From Phallusia mammillata (lineage: Eukaryota > Chordata > Ascidiacea > Phlebobranchia > Ascidiidae), in assembly GCA_003260075.1 (NCBI GenBank), contig QLIY01000311.1, positions 62,001 through 126,000 on the forward strand: DNA of 64,000 nt, read 5' to 3'. Each line of letters starts with the position of its first letter. The stretch's first letter is position 1. The notes under the pieces are model-generated. The model searched no databases. It had not been told where the DNA came from and saw only the letters and a program-made list of their open reading frames with translations. This document shows, one piece after another, positions 1 through 26,286 of this stretch. Both the position numbers and the translations under genes were made by a program.

Positions 1-480
1 ATTTTGGTTTCAGGATGATTTATCACATAAAAAAATGCCATTTATACACAAATTTCAATTGAATTGCGCTTCATTAACGATCATAAAGTCACTTCGATAA
101 GATTAATTCAGCCAGCATTTAATAGTGATTTGTTTAAAGTTGGGCTTGTCGTTATCGTGCAGAAACGAGGTGTGGTTACTCAATATCAAAACAGACTGGG
201 TAAACACATCATCAAAAACGTACAAACACATTTTAAAAAACGGTAACACATCACTCGTTTTTTGCCTCTGTGGTATCCAACAGAAATTCTAATGTTTGAA
301 GGTATGTAGTGTAGATCAGTGGTTCTCAAATGGATGCATATAATGCAATAAGAAAAAAAGCTTGTCCGAGTTATAGGCTATTTGTTTGTTAGCTGTTAGT
401 TGTTTGATATCACTTCCCCATACTTCTAAAATTGATGTTTGATGTCAATTTTTTATTGAAGGAATATGTTTTAAGCCAAT
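1..480. other. AT-rich non-coding flank
   Basis: I see no coding exon here. The only recognisable signal is a short stretch at 317-330 (CAGTGGTTCTCAAA) that resembles one end of a hAT-type terminal inverted repeat. I found no matching second end and no 8-bp target duplication, so it is at most a relic. Confidence 0.4.
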
Positions 481-619
481 ATGCTTGTGGATGCTTTCCT
501 TGTCCTTACTTAACAATGGACTGGGCCACAATATTCATTTATTCGAACTGGTGATCCATGACCTGAAACGGGTTGGAACCACTGGTGTAGATGGATATTC
601 CATGGATAAGCCTTTCTGT

Positions 620-1190
620 TCACTCTTTCATCTTCCGATTACCCATCGGACAATCGTAGCATTGTGTGCGAACCAGTCCTGCCTGAATTGTGGGCGCCTG
701 TATTCATGAGGCTAATCCGCCGGATGTTTTGCCCGGAGCGTCGAATGTTTGCCAAACGCAAACCACAGAGGGATGATGAGCCGCACATATATTTACATGG
801 CAGTAAATTGTAGGCTGCCCGGCGACCTGCTGATGGTGGGCTTTCAGGATTTAACTTTTTTCTGGGTAAGGTGTTCCGCGGTCGACCGTGCGTGATAGGT
901 TTCTCCTGCACAGGCGGTTTTACTGCAATTAGGGCAGACCGGGTCTGTGTCTTGTCGTTGATGGATGGGAAGAGGCATTCCGCGTATCTCTAGGGCATGA
1001 CCACAAGTATTTGAGCTGGGCCGCTTGGGCTTGGTTCCGTCGTTGCCTAAAAGGGTAAAATGCCGGCAGTCTGGGAGCTGATAATCGTCACCGGTGGCCA
1101 AAACTAGTTCAGCTGTTGTATTTGCTCGAAGCAAAATCTCTACTGTGTAGTCGTTAGTTAGTAAGTATTGGCCATTTCTGGCATTAGCTA
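620..1190 (-). CDS. possible Cys-containing coding exon(s) of an unknown gene
   Basis: I do not recognise this gene. On the minus strand, after a plausible acceptor (pyrimidine-rich stretch ending CTAG, about 1190), an open frame of about 115 codons runs to a stop near 844. It has no ATG at its start, so it would be an internal or terminal exon. It contains two CxxC/CxH-like groups (CGHALEIRG and VCPNCSKTAC) that could bind zinc. Further downstream on the same strand another frame contains TQCYDCPMGNRKMKE and stops near 625. The region is richer in G+C than its flanks. Against it: there is no ATG, no clear donor, and the upstream exons would have to cross the peptide gene on the other strand. 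It could be an exon group of a nested gene, a decayed pseudogene, or chance. Confidence 0.25.
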
Positions 1191-1368
1191 GATGAGAAAG
1201 ATTCACTTAGTAGAGAAAGCATGGGCATTGAAGTTTGTAAGGTTTGAATCGTCCTAACCATTTTGGATTTTTATAAGTTTCTTAGGAAATCTTAACTAAT
1301 GGAATATTGGTGGAAAACAAGTAGGTCGTGCTGAGTAACAAGCCATTCCGGACACACAGCCTGAATTT

Positions 1369-1686
1369 ATGGAATTAGGCAAGCACTACTTGGTGCTCGT
1401 TCTGCTTTTGTCGATACTTATTCAAGCAAACAGCAAACCCGCTCAAAGTGACGCGTCCAGCATGAAACACTTACTTAAAAAGCTAAGAAGCGTAAGATTG
1501 CAACAGGAAATGACAAATTCCACAACGCAAGAACGACCTTTGTCACTGAATATTCCAGTTGAACATTTGTCAGCCATGTTGAGGCACGCAAGTCAAAAAG
1601 ACAAAGAAAGACAGGACCAATCACAAACCAGGCGAAGGAGACATCGACATCGTATAAGAACGCACAGAAGGCGAAATTCTTCTTGA
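1369..1686 (+). CDS. secreted peptide precursor resembling the CRF/urocortin/DH44 family
   Basis: A single open frame of 105 residues with an ATG. Residues 1-22 form a typical signal peptide (charged start, hydrophobic core LVLVLLLSILIQA, then small residues). After an acidic/polar spacer, a lone Arg at 56 is followed by PLSLNIPVEHLSAML and RHASQKDKERQ. This matches the CRF-family N-terminal pattern P-x-S-[IL]-[DN]-[LIV]-P-x(3)-L-x(2)-[LM]-L-x(2)-A followed by a charged helix; urocortin 3 has LSLDVPTNIMNLLF at the same place. CRF-family hormones activate class B GPCRs, and vertebrate CRF precursors also lie in one coding exon. The odd part is the C-terminus: instead of an amidation signal (GKR) the chain runs into RRRRHRHRIRTHRRR. 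Cleavage there would leave a peptide of about 31 residues with no amide. An AG lies 9 bases before the ATG. A polyadenylation signal is at 2197-2202. The secretory role is well supported; the family call rests on a short motif. Confidence 0.55.
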   Translation: MELGKHYLVLVLLLSILIQANSKPAQSDASSMKHLLKKLRSVRLQQEMTNSTTQERPLSLNIPVEHLSAMLRHASQKDKERQDQSQTRRRRHRHRIRTHRRRNSS

Positions 1687-2926
1687 GTTAAAATCACTGG
1701 CAACCAAAGAACCAAAGTTATAAACCATTGGTCCCGAATTCTTGGAAGGCCAGTGATTCATCACAAACCAGTTTATCAACGACGGGTGTTTCACATCACG
1801 TGACTGACATATCGATGACCATTTCAGTTTTTATTACTCTTATTTGTTGAGCATTTGCAAGATGTATTTTCAGCATATGTGCCATCACACACAATTCAAG
1901 CGTTTTGCATGTACACGATGTATCAGCATATGTGACATTTTTATTTTTTGCGCTTCTTTATGCTCACTTTTCTCACGATTTATTCCTCTCCACAAAATAC
2001 ATCAAACAAAAACGAAACGTTTGTAGGAAGAAGTTAACTTAAACAATGGAGTAACTATGTAAGAGTATGTACCGATTCGGGCAGGATAAATAATAGCCTA
2101 CTTTTTTATAGGTCATGTTATTTGCGACAAACACATAATTGATGCAAATGTAGAAAGGTTAGCTCGGTCTTCAACAAGTTTAATTCGAATTTTGTAAATA
2201 AAAAGACCGTTTATGCAAATAGCGATTCTTTGCAAATTACAAACCAGATAATAATGCAATCAGGTGTATTAGCTGTACCAATACATTAAAAAAGGCCAAA
2301 ACTGCTTTGAACTCCCAATGTGATCGCACCGTGACCAGTGGCAACTAAACTTTGTTTACATCACGCAAAATTACTGCACAACACTTGGCACCAGTTTATT
2401 TTTCGTCTGTTGCCCAGTTGCCAAGCAACGGGAAGTATCATCGAAATTATGACCACCGAAAATCGATAAACTGCTCATATCGCCCAAGTGTACCTATATC
2501 ACTTCGTGTGCGCACGCCAGCTCAACCGCAACGGCGCATTGGCAAGGTCAAGGGCCATTTGCTCAAGGCCGAGTGCATTTTCTTCTATTGAACTGCCGTC
2601 TCGAAAGTGCTTGTGCGTAATATTTCGCTGTATCTTATTTGCGCAAGTCGTGGCAGATTTCTGAAAAGACCTACGAAGTCTATGCACTGACGTTTTATTT
2701 CTCGTGCTAAACGTATAGATTTTTGTATTTCCAAATGGTTGAATTAAGTACAACTACACTCCTGCAGTGGGTTCTTGCAGTTGTTCATGTTCAAGGAGCA
2801 AATGTCGTTGCATAGATCCATAACAAATTCACGATTTAAACTTATATTGGGTAACTGATTGTACTTACAATCTGACTAAAACTGACTCTGACTTAAAAAA
2901 ACAGACTCAAACTCTCGAAAACAATC
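1687..2926. other. 3' UTR and intergenic DNA
   Basis: After the peptide gene the sequence is AT-rich with no exon I can support. It contains the AATAAA at 2197-2202 that probably ends the peptide transcript. Short open frames at 2352-2753 on both strands show no domain, signal peptide or compositional support. Confidence 0.45.
2197..2202 (+). other. polyadenylation signal of the peptide gene
   Basis: AATAAA about 510 bases after the stop codon of the CRF-like precursor, in AT-rich DNA, followed by further A-rich sequence. Confidence 0.5.
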
Positions 2927-2932
2927 TTTATT
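2927..2932 (-). other. polyadenylation signal of the Arg-rich gene
   Basis: The plus strand reads TTTATT, so AATAAA on the minus strand, about 85 bases past the stop codon of the minus-strand gene. This spacing is usual for a short 3' UTR. Confidence 0.6.
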
Positions 2933-3016
2933 AGGCTATATATGTGTCTGTATAGCGGTCAGTACTTTTTCAGATGCCTTTACAAGGTAGAAAAGCAAAC
3001 ATTAACGATAAATCCA

Positions 3017-4498
3017 TTACTTAAAATTATTTAAGGACTCCGATAATGGCGGTAGATATTTGTTATAGGCCCGCCTTCGTGGAGAAACGTTATGGGTAGC
3101 GTTTTGTGATGATTTCCCGTTTAAGTCGTTTCCAATATTGCCAAATACATGTTCACTTTTGGTCTTCTCGTCACCACCGACTGTACCAGAATACAATGAC
3201 GAGGAGTTTCTTGCTTGTTGCGTTTCTTTGGCCGCGTCAAAATTTTCCCCTTGCCCTTCGTGACGTCGCCGCGAACGCTTTTTGTGGCGCTTGGGTGACG
3301 TAAAAATATCTACGCTTACGTCATCTCCGCTCGTTTCATCATTCTGCTGTTGTGTTCCCCTGACTTTTTCCAAATGGGAGTTCCGCAATGCTCCCAGCAA
3401 TCGGGAATTTACATCGGGTCGTGTGGCTCCCGTAAAAGTTGGGTCATATGCGTCACCTGACACTGTACTCATGACGTCAGAAGCGGCCCGATCAGTCAAC
3501 TTATCTAGAACTGACTCGGTATTTTGTAAACGGTTCTGCCTCCGTCTTGGCTTTCTCAGTCGAGTCAAGTCATACTCTGTGTCGTGCGTATGCAGATTGG
3601 ACTTTGTTAATTCTTGGTTGTCTGCAAGCGGACTCAACTTTGACGGTTTCGATGTCAGGGCGTTTTTTTGCGGTATAATTTCCACAGTCGGTTTACCATG
3701 GATTTTGTTCTCGCCACAACTTAAGGTGGAATCGAATGCAAGTGATCGTTGTCTTCCAGTCACATTAGGGGAACACCGATCGCGCAGGGTTAGCTTTTCG
3801 ATTGGTGAAACTACTGCAGGACTGTTTCGACCCCGTCGTGTTAAACGGCGTCGGGAAGTTTTTGAGCCCCCAGTAGACTGCTCTGGAGCATTTAAAAAGG
3901 AATCAACCGCTTTTGGAATCCCATCGATGTCTGAGCTGAAATTCTTGGTATTATTTAGACTTCTTCTGCTGTTGCGTCCTCTGGTTCGTTTTTCAAACCC
4001 AAGTTCGTCCGACATATCAGAAAAAATGGACGCGTCGTCGGTATTTTTGCGTTGTCTGCTGATGTTAAGTTTTTCTTGTAGTCCATTCTTTACAGGACTG
4101 TCGTCTTTGATAATCTGCTTTTCTGTTGTTGACTCTTTGGTAAAAGTTGGGCATCGTTCCAATTGGTCCAGTCTTTTTCGTCTGGAAACACGCTGTTGTT
4201 GACCATTATCGTTGTTCGTTTTATTCATTGAGTCGCCTGTGAAATCTTCCAATGCCTCTCCTTCAAAAAGTCTATTTGCATGTGACTTTTCACTCGCTAA
4301 AATTGCAGGCAGTGGTTTCAAAGAAGAACCTTGGTTAATAACCGGGTCCCGTAACGCAGTCAACAGCTCTTGTGTCGATCTCTCTAGTTCAGTATCACCT
4401 GTTCCAAGCCTCGTACGACGACGCTTTTGTGCTTTCACTCTTAAATTGGGTGACAGCAAGTCGGGCGACTGCGACGAGCCAAAAACGTTTTTCGACAT
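3017..4498 (-). CDS. Arg-rich, intrinsically disordered protein of unknown function
   Basis: I do not recognise this gene. It is an intronless frame of 493 residues beginning MSKNVFGSSQSP and ending PLSESLNNFK. The same frame runs open for ten codons upstream but has no earlier ATG. There is no signal peptide or membrane segment. Composition is Ser/Thr/Asn/Asp/Arg-rich with almost no hydrophobic blocks. About eight short basic clusters recur every 40-70 residues (KRRRTRLG, SRRKRLDQ, TRGRNSRRS, SRRRLTRRGR, RKPRRRQNR, KRHKKRSRRRH, SPRRRAYNKYLPPL), often preceded by Ser-Pro. They look like nuclear-localisation, phosphorylation or nucleic-acid/microtubule-binding linear motifs. A long plus-strand frame lies opposite (3282-4202), but its composition is that of an antisense shadow. 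An AG sits one base before the ATG, so splicing (cis or spliced leader) directly to the start is possible. A polyadenylation signal follows at 2932-2927. Confidence 0.65.
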   Translation of the reverse strand: MSKNVFGSSQSPDLLSPNLRVKAQKRRRTRLGTGDTELERSTQELLTALRDPVINQGSSLKPLPAILASEKSHANRLFEGEALEDFTGDSMNKTNNDNGQQQRVSRRKRLDQLERCPTFTKESTTEKQIIKDDSPVKNGLQEKLNISRQRKNTDDASIFSDMSDELGFEKRTRGRNSRRSLNNTKNFSSDIDGIPKAVDSFLNAPEQSTGGSKTSRRRLTRRGRNSPAVVSPIEKLTLRDRCSPNVTGRQRSLAFDSTLSCGENKIHGKPTVEIIPQKNALTSKPSKLSPLADNQELTKSNLHTHDTEYDLTRLRKPRRRQNRLQNTESVLDKLTDRAASDVMSTVSGDAYDPTFTGATRPDVNSRLLGALRNSHLEKVRGTQQQNDETSGDDVSVDIFTSPKRHKKRSRRRHEGQGENFDAAKETQQARNSSSLYSGTVGGDEKTKSEHVFGNIGNDLNGKSSQNATHNVSPRRRAYNKYLPPLSESLNNFK

Positions 4499-6719
4499 AC
4501 TGTAAGTCTCTGAAGGTAGCAACAACAATGACGGCTTAACGTATGCTCACAGGTTAATGCATTATTTAGTAGCCCTAGAGAAAAAGAAAAGCTATGCGTT
4601 GTCGATTAAATGCCATGGCACGGTTTGGGTTTCATAAAATATGAATAACGTCTCGTAGCCTACTGCTGGCATTGCAAAACTTGGCTGCTTAAAATGTGAA
4701 AAAAAAACAACGTTCAACAACGCTTGCCTATCTACCCTTAACTTTGCGTTACTGGGTATAAATTTTGGACATAACCAATCTTCTACTTTTTAATGTTAAC
4801 ATGCAACTATATCAGCCTAGGCTAGAAACTTTTCTTTTAAAGCTGTGATATGTTTAGGCCAAACCTCCTAAAACTCGTGCAAACGTAGCAAGCAAACACT
4901 GATGAAAACAAAGAATTACTCACATAGCTATTAAACGCAGCCACTGCACTTTTAGTAAATAACCTTTTCAGCCTTGAGCGACGGTTTGTGCATGACCATT
5001 GATCCATTACAACTTTCCTGTCACAGCTCTTTAGCCAAGCGTGATTTAAACGAACGCAGTTCGAGCGCGTTGCCTGGCACTGGCGATCGAAAAGTAGCAA
5101 AACGCGATTAGACAAAAAGGTAGAGTGCCAGTGCGCGGATAAAAGGATCATTCTGTGGGAGTAGCAACCCTGGGGCCACTGTTAATGCTCGGCAGTACGC
5201 TTTCGAGGGCCCTCGTAGTTTCTCCAGCGCGTTAAAAACGCACAGACTCAGTCGCGATCCCAAGTCGAAGAGATGTCGCATTGGACGGCCGCTCTTCAAA
5301 CAATGTGAATTTTTGCCATTCACTTAACTGTCCGGTCCAGGTCCAAAACAACAATCGTCATATTTCAAAACGCCGAGTGTTTTTCGTTTCGTCAGCCGGT
5401 GTCCACTCTGTGCATTTTCTGGGCCTCTGTGTTTGTCAAAGCTCTCGTATCCGCTTAAGCGTGCAAACAAAAGTGGCCAGCACACAAATAGCACAAGCGG
5501 GGTTAAAATTATTGATTAAAAATGTATGTTGTCTTAAAAGCAACAACGTTGCGATTTTTTTTAAACAACACGATGATTGATGTTGTCATTTGATATGGAC
5601 GAGTCATGCAGATGGATTCCGTTTTTGTTGATTCAATTTAGGATATGTTTATGTGACTTGGTTCAAAGTTGATTTGTAGACATGCAGTACGACAAAAATG
5701 CGCTATAAACTACACATGTTGCCACACTAACAGAAAATGGCCCTCAAACTTTATAGGTTTCTGACACAAATTTTGCAGCCCCCGAAAAAAAAGTTGTAAC
5801 TTGTTTAAAAGCTGAATGTGTACATCAGAAAAAAAGGAAAGCTTAGGTCACAAATGAAAGTTTACTTTTCCATTTTCCCCCCAAACAAGCAGAAATACTT
5901 CCAGTCAGTAGGATTGTGCACGAAGCATGACGTTTTATTTGTAACTGGTGATAAAAAATAGGAGCAATGGTAATCCATATATTCTTAACGCGACGAATAT
6001 TACTTCAAATACAACACAGAAATTTTTTCACGTTTTACAACAGTTATTTTTCAACCGAAAATTATCGATTTTGTTAAAATCACAATATCGTTAATGGAAC
6101 ATCGGTTGTTTTAGACACCAGTTGTTTTCCAACCTTGGTTTAAATCTGGATCGTTTTTTTCACTTTTCATTCCACATTAGCAATTTTCTATTTTGGGCGC
6201 ATTTTTGAGATACGTAGTATAGGTGCACAACTTAAAAAATCATAGGCTAAATTACACATTTTCAGTTATTTAAAATAGGATTCCACGTATACGTATATCC
6301 TCAATTTAACCTAATGCATGGTTTTCAAAATTCGGGCATAAAGGCTTTTTTAGGCAACAGAACTATTTGAATTATAATTTATAAACTGATTTAAGTTATT
6401 ACGTTTTCATAGTGGTTAAAAAAAGCTTTTGCACTCTTCAGCTGAACGTATATTTCCAAAGTTTTCAGCTTACAGAAACAATAAACGAACTGAAATGCAT
6501 CTTAAAAGCGCTACATATGGCTCCACGTTTGTACATTTTTTGTTTAAGTATACGCCGTTTATGTGGGCCATTTTTAACCAATAGAGATCCAAATTTGACC
6601 CATGGACCCTTTGTTGTACATCCCTGTAGCAGTTGATCACTTTAGAGTTTAATTCCAACATAAACATTTTCCCGACACTTTCCACTGGAAGTTTTTCAGA
6701 CCAAAAGTTTTCAGTTTCT
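4499..6719. other. intergenic region, putative promoter side of the Arg-rich gene
   Basis: No exon could be supported on either strand. About 4980-5480 is richer in G+C and CpG than its flanks and lies upstream of the minus-strand Arg-rich gene, so it may hold its promoter. The rest is AT-rich DNA with short random frames. Confidence 0.4.
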
Positions 6720-7115
6720 CTAAATGCCGCAAACCATTAGAGCTGACAGAAGACTAAATGTTTGTTTTGTCCAAAAAACAACACATGCAGCAATGTGAAC
6801 GATAAAATTTGCATTGCATAACTTCCTTATTAACTTTTCAATGTTTTTCGATTCTATTGGCAAACGAGGCTGCTGATGGTCAAGAACAAATTGTAAAAAG
6901 CTTTCCGAAGACAAAATGTAATGAAAAACGGCTGGCTTGACATATGTCAGTATCAAACAGACTTCAAAACTTCTGCCTAAACTGATTTTGCACAAGTTGT
7001 CACAACAGCATCTTCCGTACAAACTGATTGTTGCTGCAAATATCGCTGATGAAATCATCAAGATCACAATCAAGTTGACAAAAGTAACTGCCTTTTTGTT
7101 AGAGCAATTAAGCAT
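6720..7115 (-). CDS. possible small membrane protein, unknown
   Basis: An ATG-initiated frame of 131 residues, head to head with RBBP6 and 352 bases from its start codon. It has a hydrophobic segment near residues 10-32 (VTFVNLIVILMISSAIFAAT), a Cys cluster (GRCCCDNLC), and a second hydrophobic stretch near 103-115 (ANFIVHIAACVVF). It may be a two-pass membrane protein or the first exon of a larger one. I recognise no family. The length is only moderately unlikely by chance in DNA of this composition. Confidence 0.3.
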   Translation of the reverse strand: MLNCSNKKAVTFVNLIVILMISSAIFAATISLYGRCCCDNLCKISLGRSFEVCLILTYVKPAVFHYILSSESFLQFVLDHQQPRLPIESKNIEKLIRKLCNANFIVHIAACVVFWTKQTFSLLSALMVCGI

Positions 7116-7467
7116 TGTTTAATCTAAGAAAGGCATTCAGTACTTTGAGATAAAATAAAGTTCAATTTTTCAATTTTCCTTCTTATAATGAACAAGAATC
7201 GCTGTTGTGACGTAACTTTTCACAACTTACGGCTGTTGCGAGACTAAAACTAGCGGTAGCATCACGTGACTAGTAATGTCCACGGCCACGCTCGGTGGAA
7301 ATTTGCTGTTAAATAAAAATGCTGTCATTTTTTGTCTGAGTGTTGCCTTGACACCAACCATTTAAAAGAGTTGATTTGTTCTGTGACTACCGAAAAGAAA
7401 TTACAGAACTGACAAAAAACTTTCGATCTTCTTCGATTGGAAGGTGACGGAACAGAGGTGAAGAAAA

Positions 7468-23176
<15,709 letters not shown>

Positions 23177-24216
23177 CTTAAAGCGAAAACAATCCAATTT
23201 CATTTATTTTATTCCTTTCGCATGTGTTGACTAAATGAGATTTGTAAAACGCACCTTGAGGATTCAACGAGCTTAGCGAATATTTAATGCTTTGTGATAT
23301 CTTGCAATTTATAAGTTGTTAAATTATCACTGCTGTGCGTTATCTTCGCCACGTTGAAATTTCATGTTGTGCTTGAACCACGAATTTCCACACACCTACT
23401 TAAGTTGAAATACAGTTGCAACACAATGTTTTTTCTGTGTGAACAGTTTACCAAAGGCGACTTAGTGCACTGTAGTATGGTGTTATCAATAACGCAAGTA
23501 ACACTATGAGGAATAGCAAGCCAGGCCTGTTAAACACAAAACCTAGTTGTGGACATTGGCCCAAACATTCGTCTAATTATCGATTGCTCAAACTGAAGAT
23601 GTTAGGACATTTGGAATTGTTAGGCAGATGCAGATAGTCGCTTTGACTAATGTAAAAATAAACATTTCCAGATCTGTCGTTTCACCTGGAATAGAGAAAA
23701 AAGGTTTCTACCAAAATTTCAAGCCTAATTGTGACGAAGCTACAGAAACAAAAAGCAAATGCTACGAAATTTAAAATACACCAAGGAGACAAATCAAGAG
23801 ATTACGAAGAATGAACAGGGATTTTTGACATAGCCGATACTATTACTGGTTACGCTTTGCGTTGAGATTTTAAGCAGAACGCCGTTCCGGCAATAATTTT
23901 GTTTCTGAAACGGCGTTTCGGATTATTTACTTTCACTTGTTTCACCTTACTTTTTTGGGACGAATTGTGAAAGATAAATTGAGCTATAGGGGCATGGTTT
24001 AGTAACCGCTACCCCACAATTGTTTGCTAGAGATCATCAAACTCTTCTCACCAATCCTGGAACTTTTTTCGAACTATTCCCGGCCAGGCCTGTTACTTGA
24101 CAAATTATTTTGTCCGTACAACAATCTTTTGAGGGATTATGATGATCCTAGTTGACATGTAGTTGGTGATACGCATGAACCGCTTCACTTGGTATAACAC
24201 GTCTATAATGTCAGCG
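23177..24216. other. RBBP6 3' UTR and intergenic DNA
   Basis: Follows the RBBP6 stop codon. AATAAA at 23657-23662 is the first good polyadenylation signal, giving a 3' UTR of about 490 bases. Nothing else is recognised. Confidence 0.5.
23657..23662 (+). other. polyadenylation signal of RBBP6
   Basis: AATAAA about 480 bases past the stop codon. A second AATAAATAAA lies near 24220 and could serve a longer 3' UTR. Confidence 0.5.
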
Positions 24217-26286
24217 TTTTAATAAATAAACACAGATGTAACTTGTCGACCAAACTGTACACATAGCCTACTGTGAGGAATATAGCTGTTTGATAAGGTT
24301 TAATAAACTATCCACTTGTCTTGTGCAGTCAAGAAGTCCTGCTTCAATATCCGTCAAAGTATAGGACGAAAAAGCCACCTATAGTTATCCACACTTGAGA
24401 AAGTCTCGTTAAATTCCATAAATTCTTGTGTAACACAAACCGTCCAAGTTGTTATTTTCACTTTCACGTATACCATAGGTTTTGATTTTAGGTACGCTAC
24501 TACGCAAAAAATACAAGTTTATGACAAACAGTTTGGGAAAATGTTTATGGCCCCACAAGTTCGTGGCGCAGCCGTCAGCAAACCTAAAAAAAACACTTTT
24601 GTCCGTTTACCATAAGTTTTTCGCATCATTTGAATATTCTTTCCTGGCATTCAAACCATCGACTCTTTATTTCTAAAAAAAAATTATTTCAATGGCATTT
24701 TATGTACGTCACATCACTAACAAGGTCAGCATAGAGATGAAAAATTAAAAACATGTAAAAATCTAGAATATCATAGAAAATGTAAAGACTTTATTTTCTG
24801 TTTATGTCAATCGTTTAGTCAATTTAAATACGCGTGTTTTGTTTTTTCCGTGTTAACGAAAACCACAGTGTAGGGCACAGTGTGGGGCAAAACTGTGGCT
24901 AATAACCTTCGTTATTGATTAAAAGAGCTTTTGCATTGCACGTTTCATTACAAATTGGCTGTGGTCTTCATTCAAAATACTTGTATGAATGTTTTTGGTG
25001 CGTCACGAACAACGTAAATGATGACGTATTCATTGTCTACCTCTATGCTGTGGGTGCACACTTTTTACGTAATTGACGGGCACATCACAGGTCTGTATTT
25101 GACCACAGCCGCTAGAGCCTCTACGATTTTTGTTTCTATCTCACCGTTGTGAAAAAACATGATTTGTCTATTAATATCTAATTTAGTGGTGCTTGTGGGT
25201 TTAGAATTAGTTTAATATATTACTTTTTCTGTAAGGGAACGATTTTTCGATCTTCTAGATTTATTTTGCACAATGAGATTGCAAAGAGTTTGTTCCGTGT
25301 GTCACGTATATGCCTGTAATATAACTTATACTTTGATCATTACCCCTTTAGCAAACAAAAACCAGACCGAATTAATATCACACGATATAGGTTTGATCAG
25401 TGCCTGGCGGCCCAAATGCATATTTTGTTGTGTATGTGTACGGCCGTGTAAATTTGTTTTTTGCGGCCGCAGGTTTTTCAAATCTACCGTTTTTAAATTC
25501 GACGCCTGCAGACACCAGAAGAGATGTGTATTGACATCATTGGGCAGTTGTGTACAAAGGTCAGAACAAGAAACTGCATCTAAAGAGAAAGGTGCATTTC
25601 CAATAAAATCTTCATTTTTGAAGGCAGGGGTCAGTAAGGCTTATCATCCGTCCCACAACATTATGTTATAATTAGGTTTGAAATTTCGGGACTTTATTGG
25701 AAACTCGATCGTTCTGGTAGAAAAATTATTCTCCTTAATTCCGTCGAAGTTTATCGGTGTCTCTAAAACCGTACACTTTTTAATTGGACTTTGAAACCAA
25801 TTTTTTGGGTATTACAGGCCAACTTTTAGAGAATTAATATTTGGTTGTTGTCTATGGCGCTAAACCGTAAACCGAACGTAAACAAATTACTTATTGAATC
25901 CTAACAATATTTTCACCTTATTTTTTTTAATTTAGCCTTTTTCAGACACTTTGAAAACCGCCCCTGATGAACGCGATAGTCGAAAGAATTTACGATTCTC
26001 ATCTAGTCATGCCCAATGTATTACACTCTGGAGTTTTATCAATTCAACACCTCCAAGCGCCACAAAGACTTGCTTTGGGCAATTTAATTTTTGCAGTTGT
26101 AAATTTAGGAAAAAAATCATTCAAGTGCTAAAAAACTTGCATCGATTTGTTATTCTTTTAACTAACTATTAATTTCTCAATGATTTAGTCCAGTAGTCCC
26201 CAACCCGTGTAACTTTACAAGTTAGTTTATCATTTTCTCTATGATTTAGTGCAGATGTCTTCCCCAAGTGCTAGGGTCGCCTAAAG
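24217..26286. repeat. 2.07-kb duplicated block, copy A
   Basis: Begins TTTTAATAAA...ATGTAACTTGTCGACC and runs to a truncated hAT-like end (TTTAGTGCAGATGTCTTCCCC...GGTCGCC). The following block repeats it in the same order with a few percent substitutions and several indels. The junction falls at a second TTTTAATAAA. No coding gene is recognised. The small frames inside (for example one reading CLWPHKFVAQPSANLKKTLL near 24540) are conserved between copies only because the DNA is duplicated. Confidence 0.85.

Noticed and set aside
317..330. hAT-like terminal repeat CAGTGGTTCTCAAA
   Set aside because: No partner end or target duplication within a few hundred bases.
3282..4202. 306-residue plus-strand frame opposite the Arg-rich gene
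   Set aside because: Antisense shadow: Phe/Ser/Cys-rich composition, no domain. The minus strand has the longer ATG frame and a well-placed polyadenylation signal.
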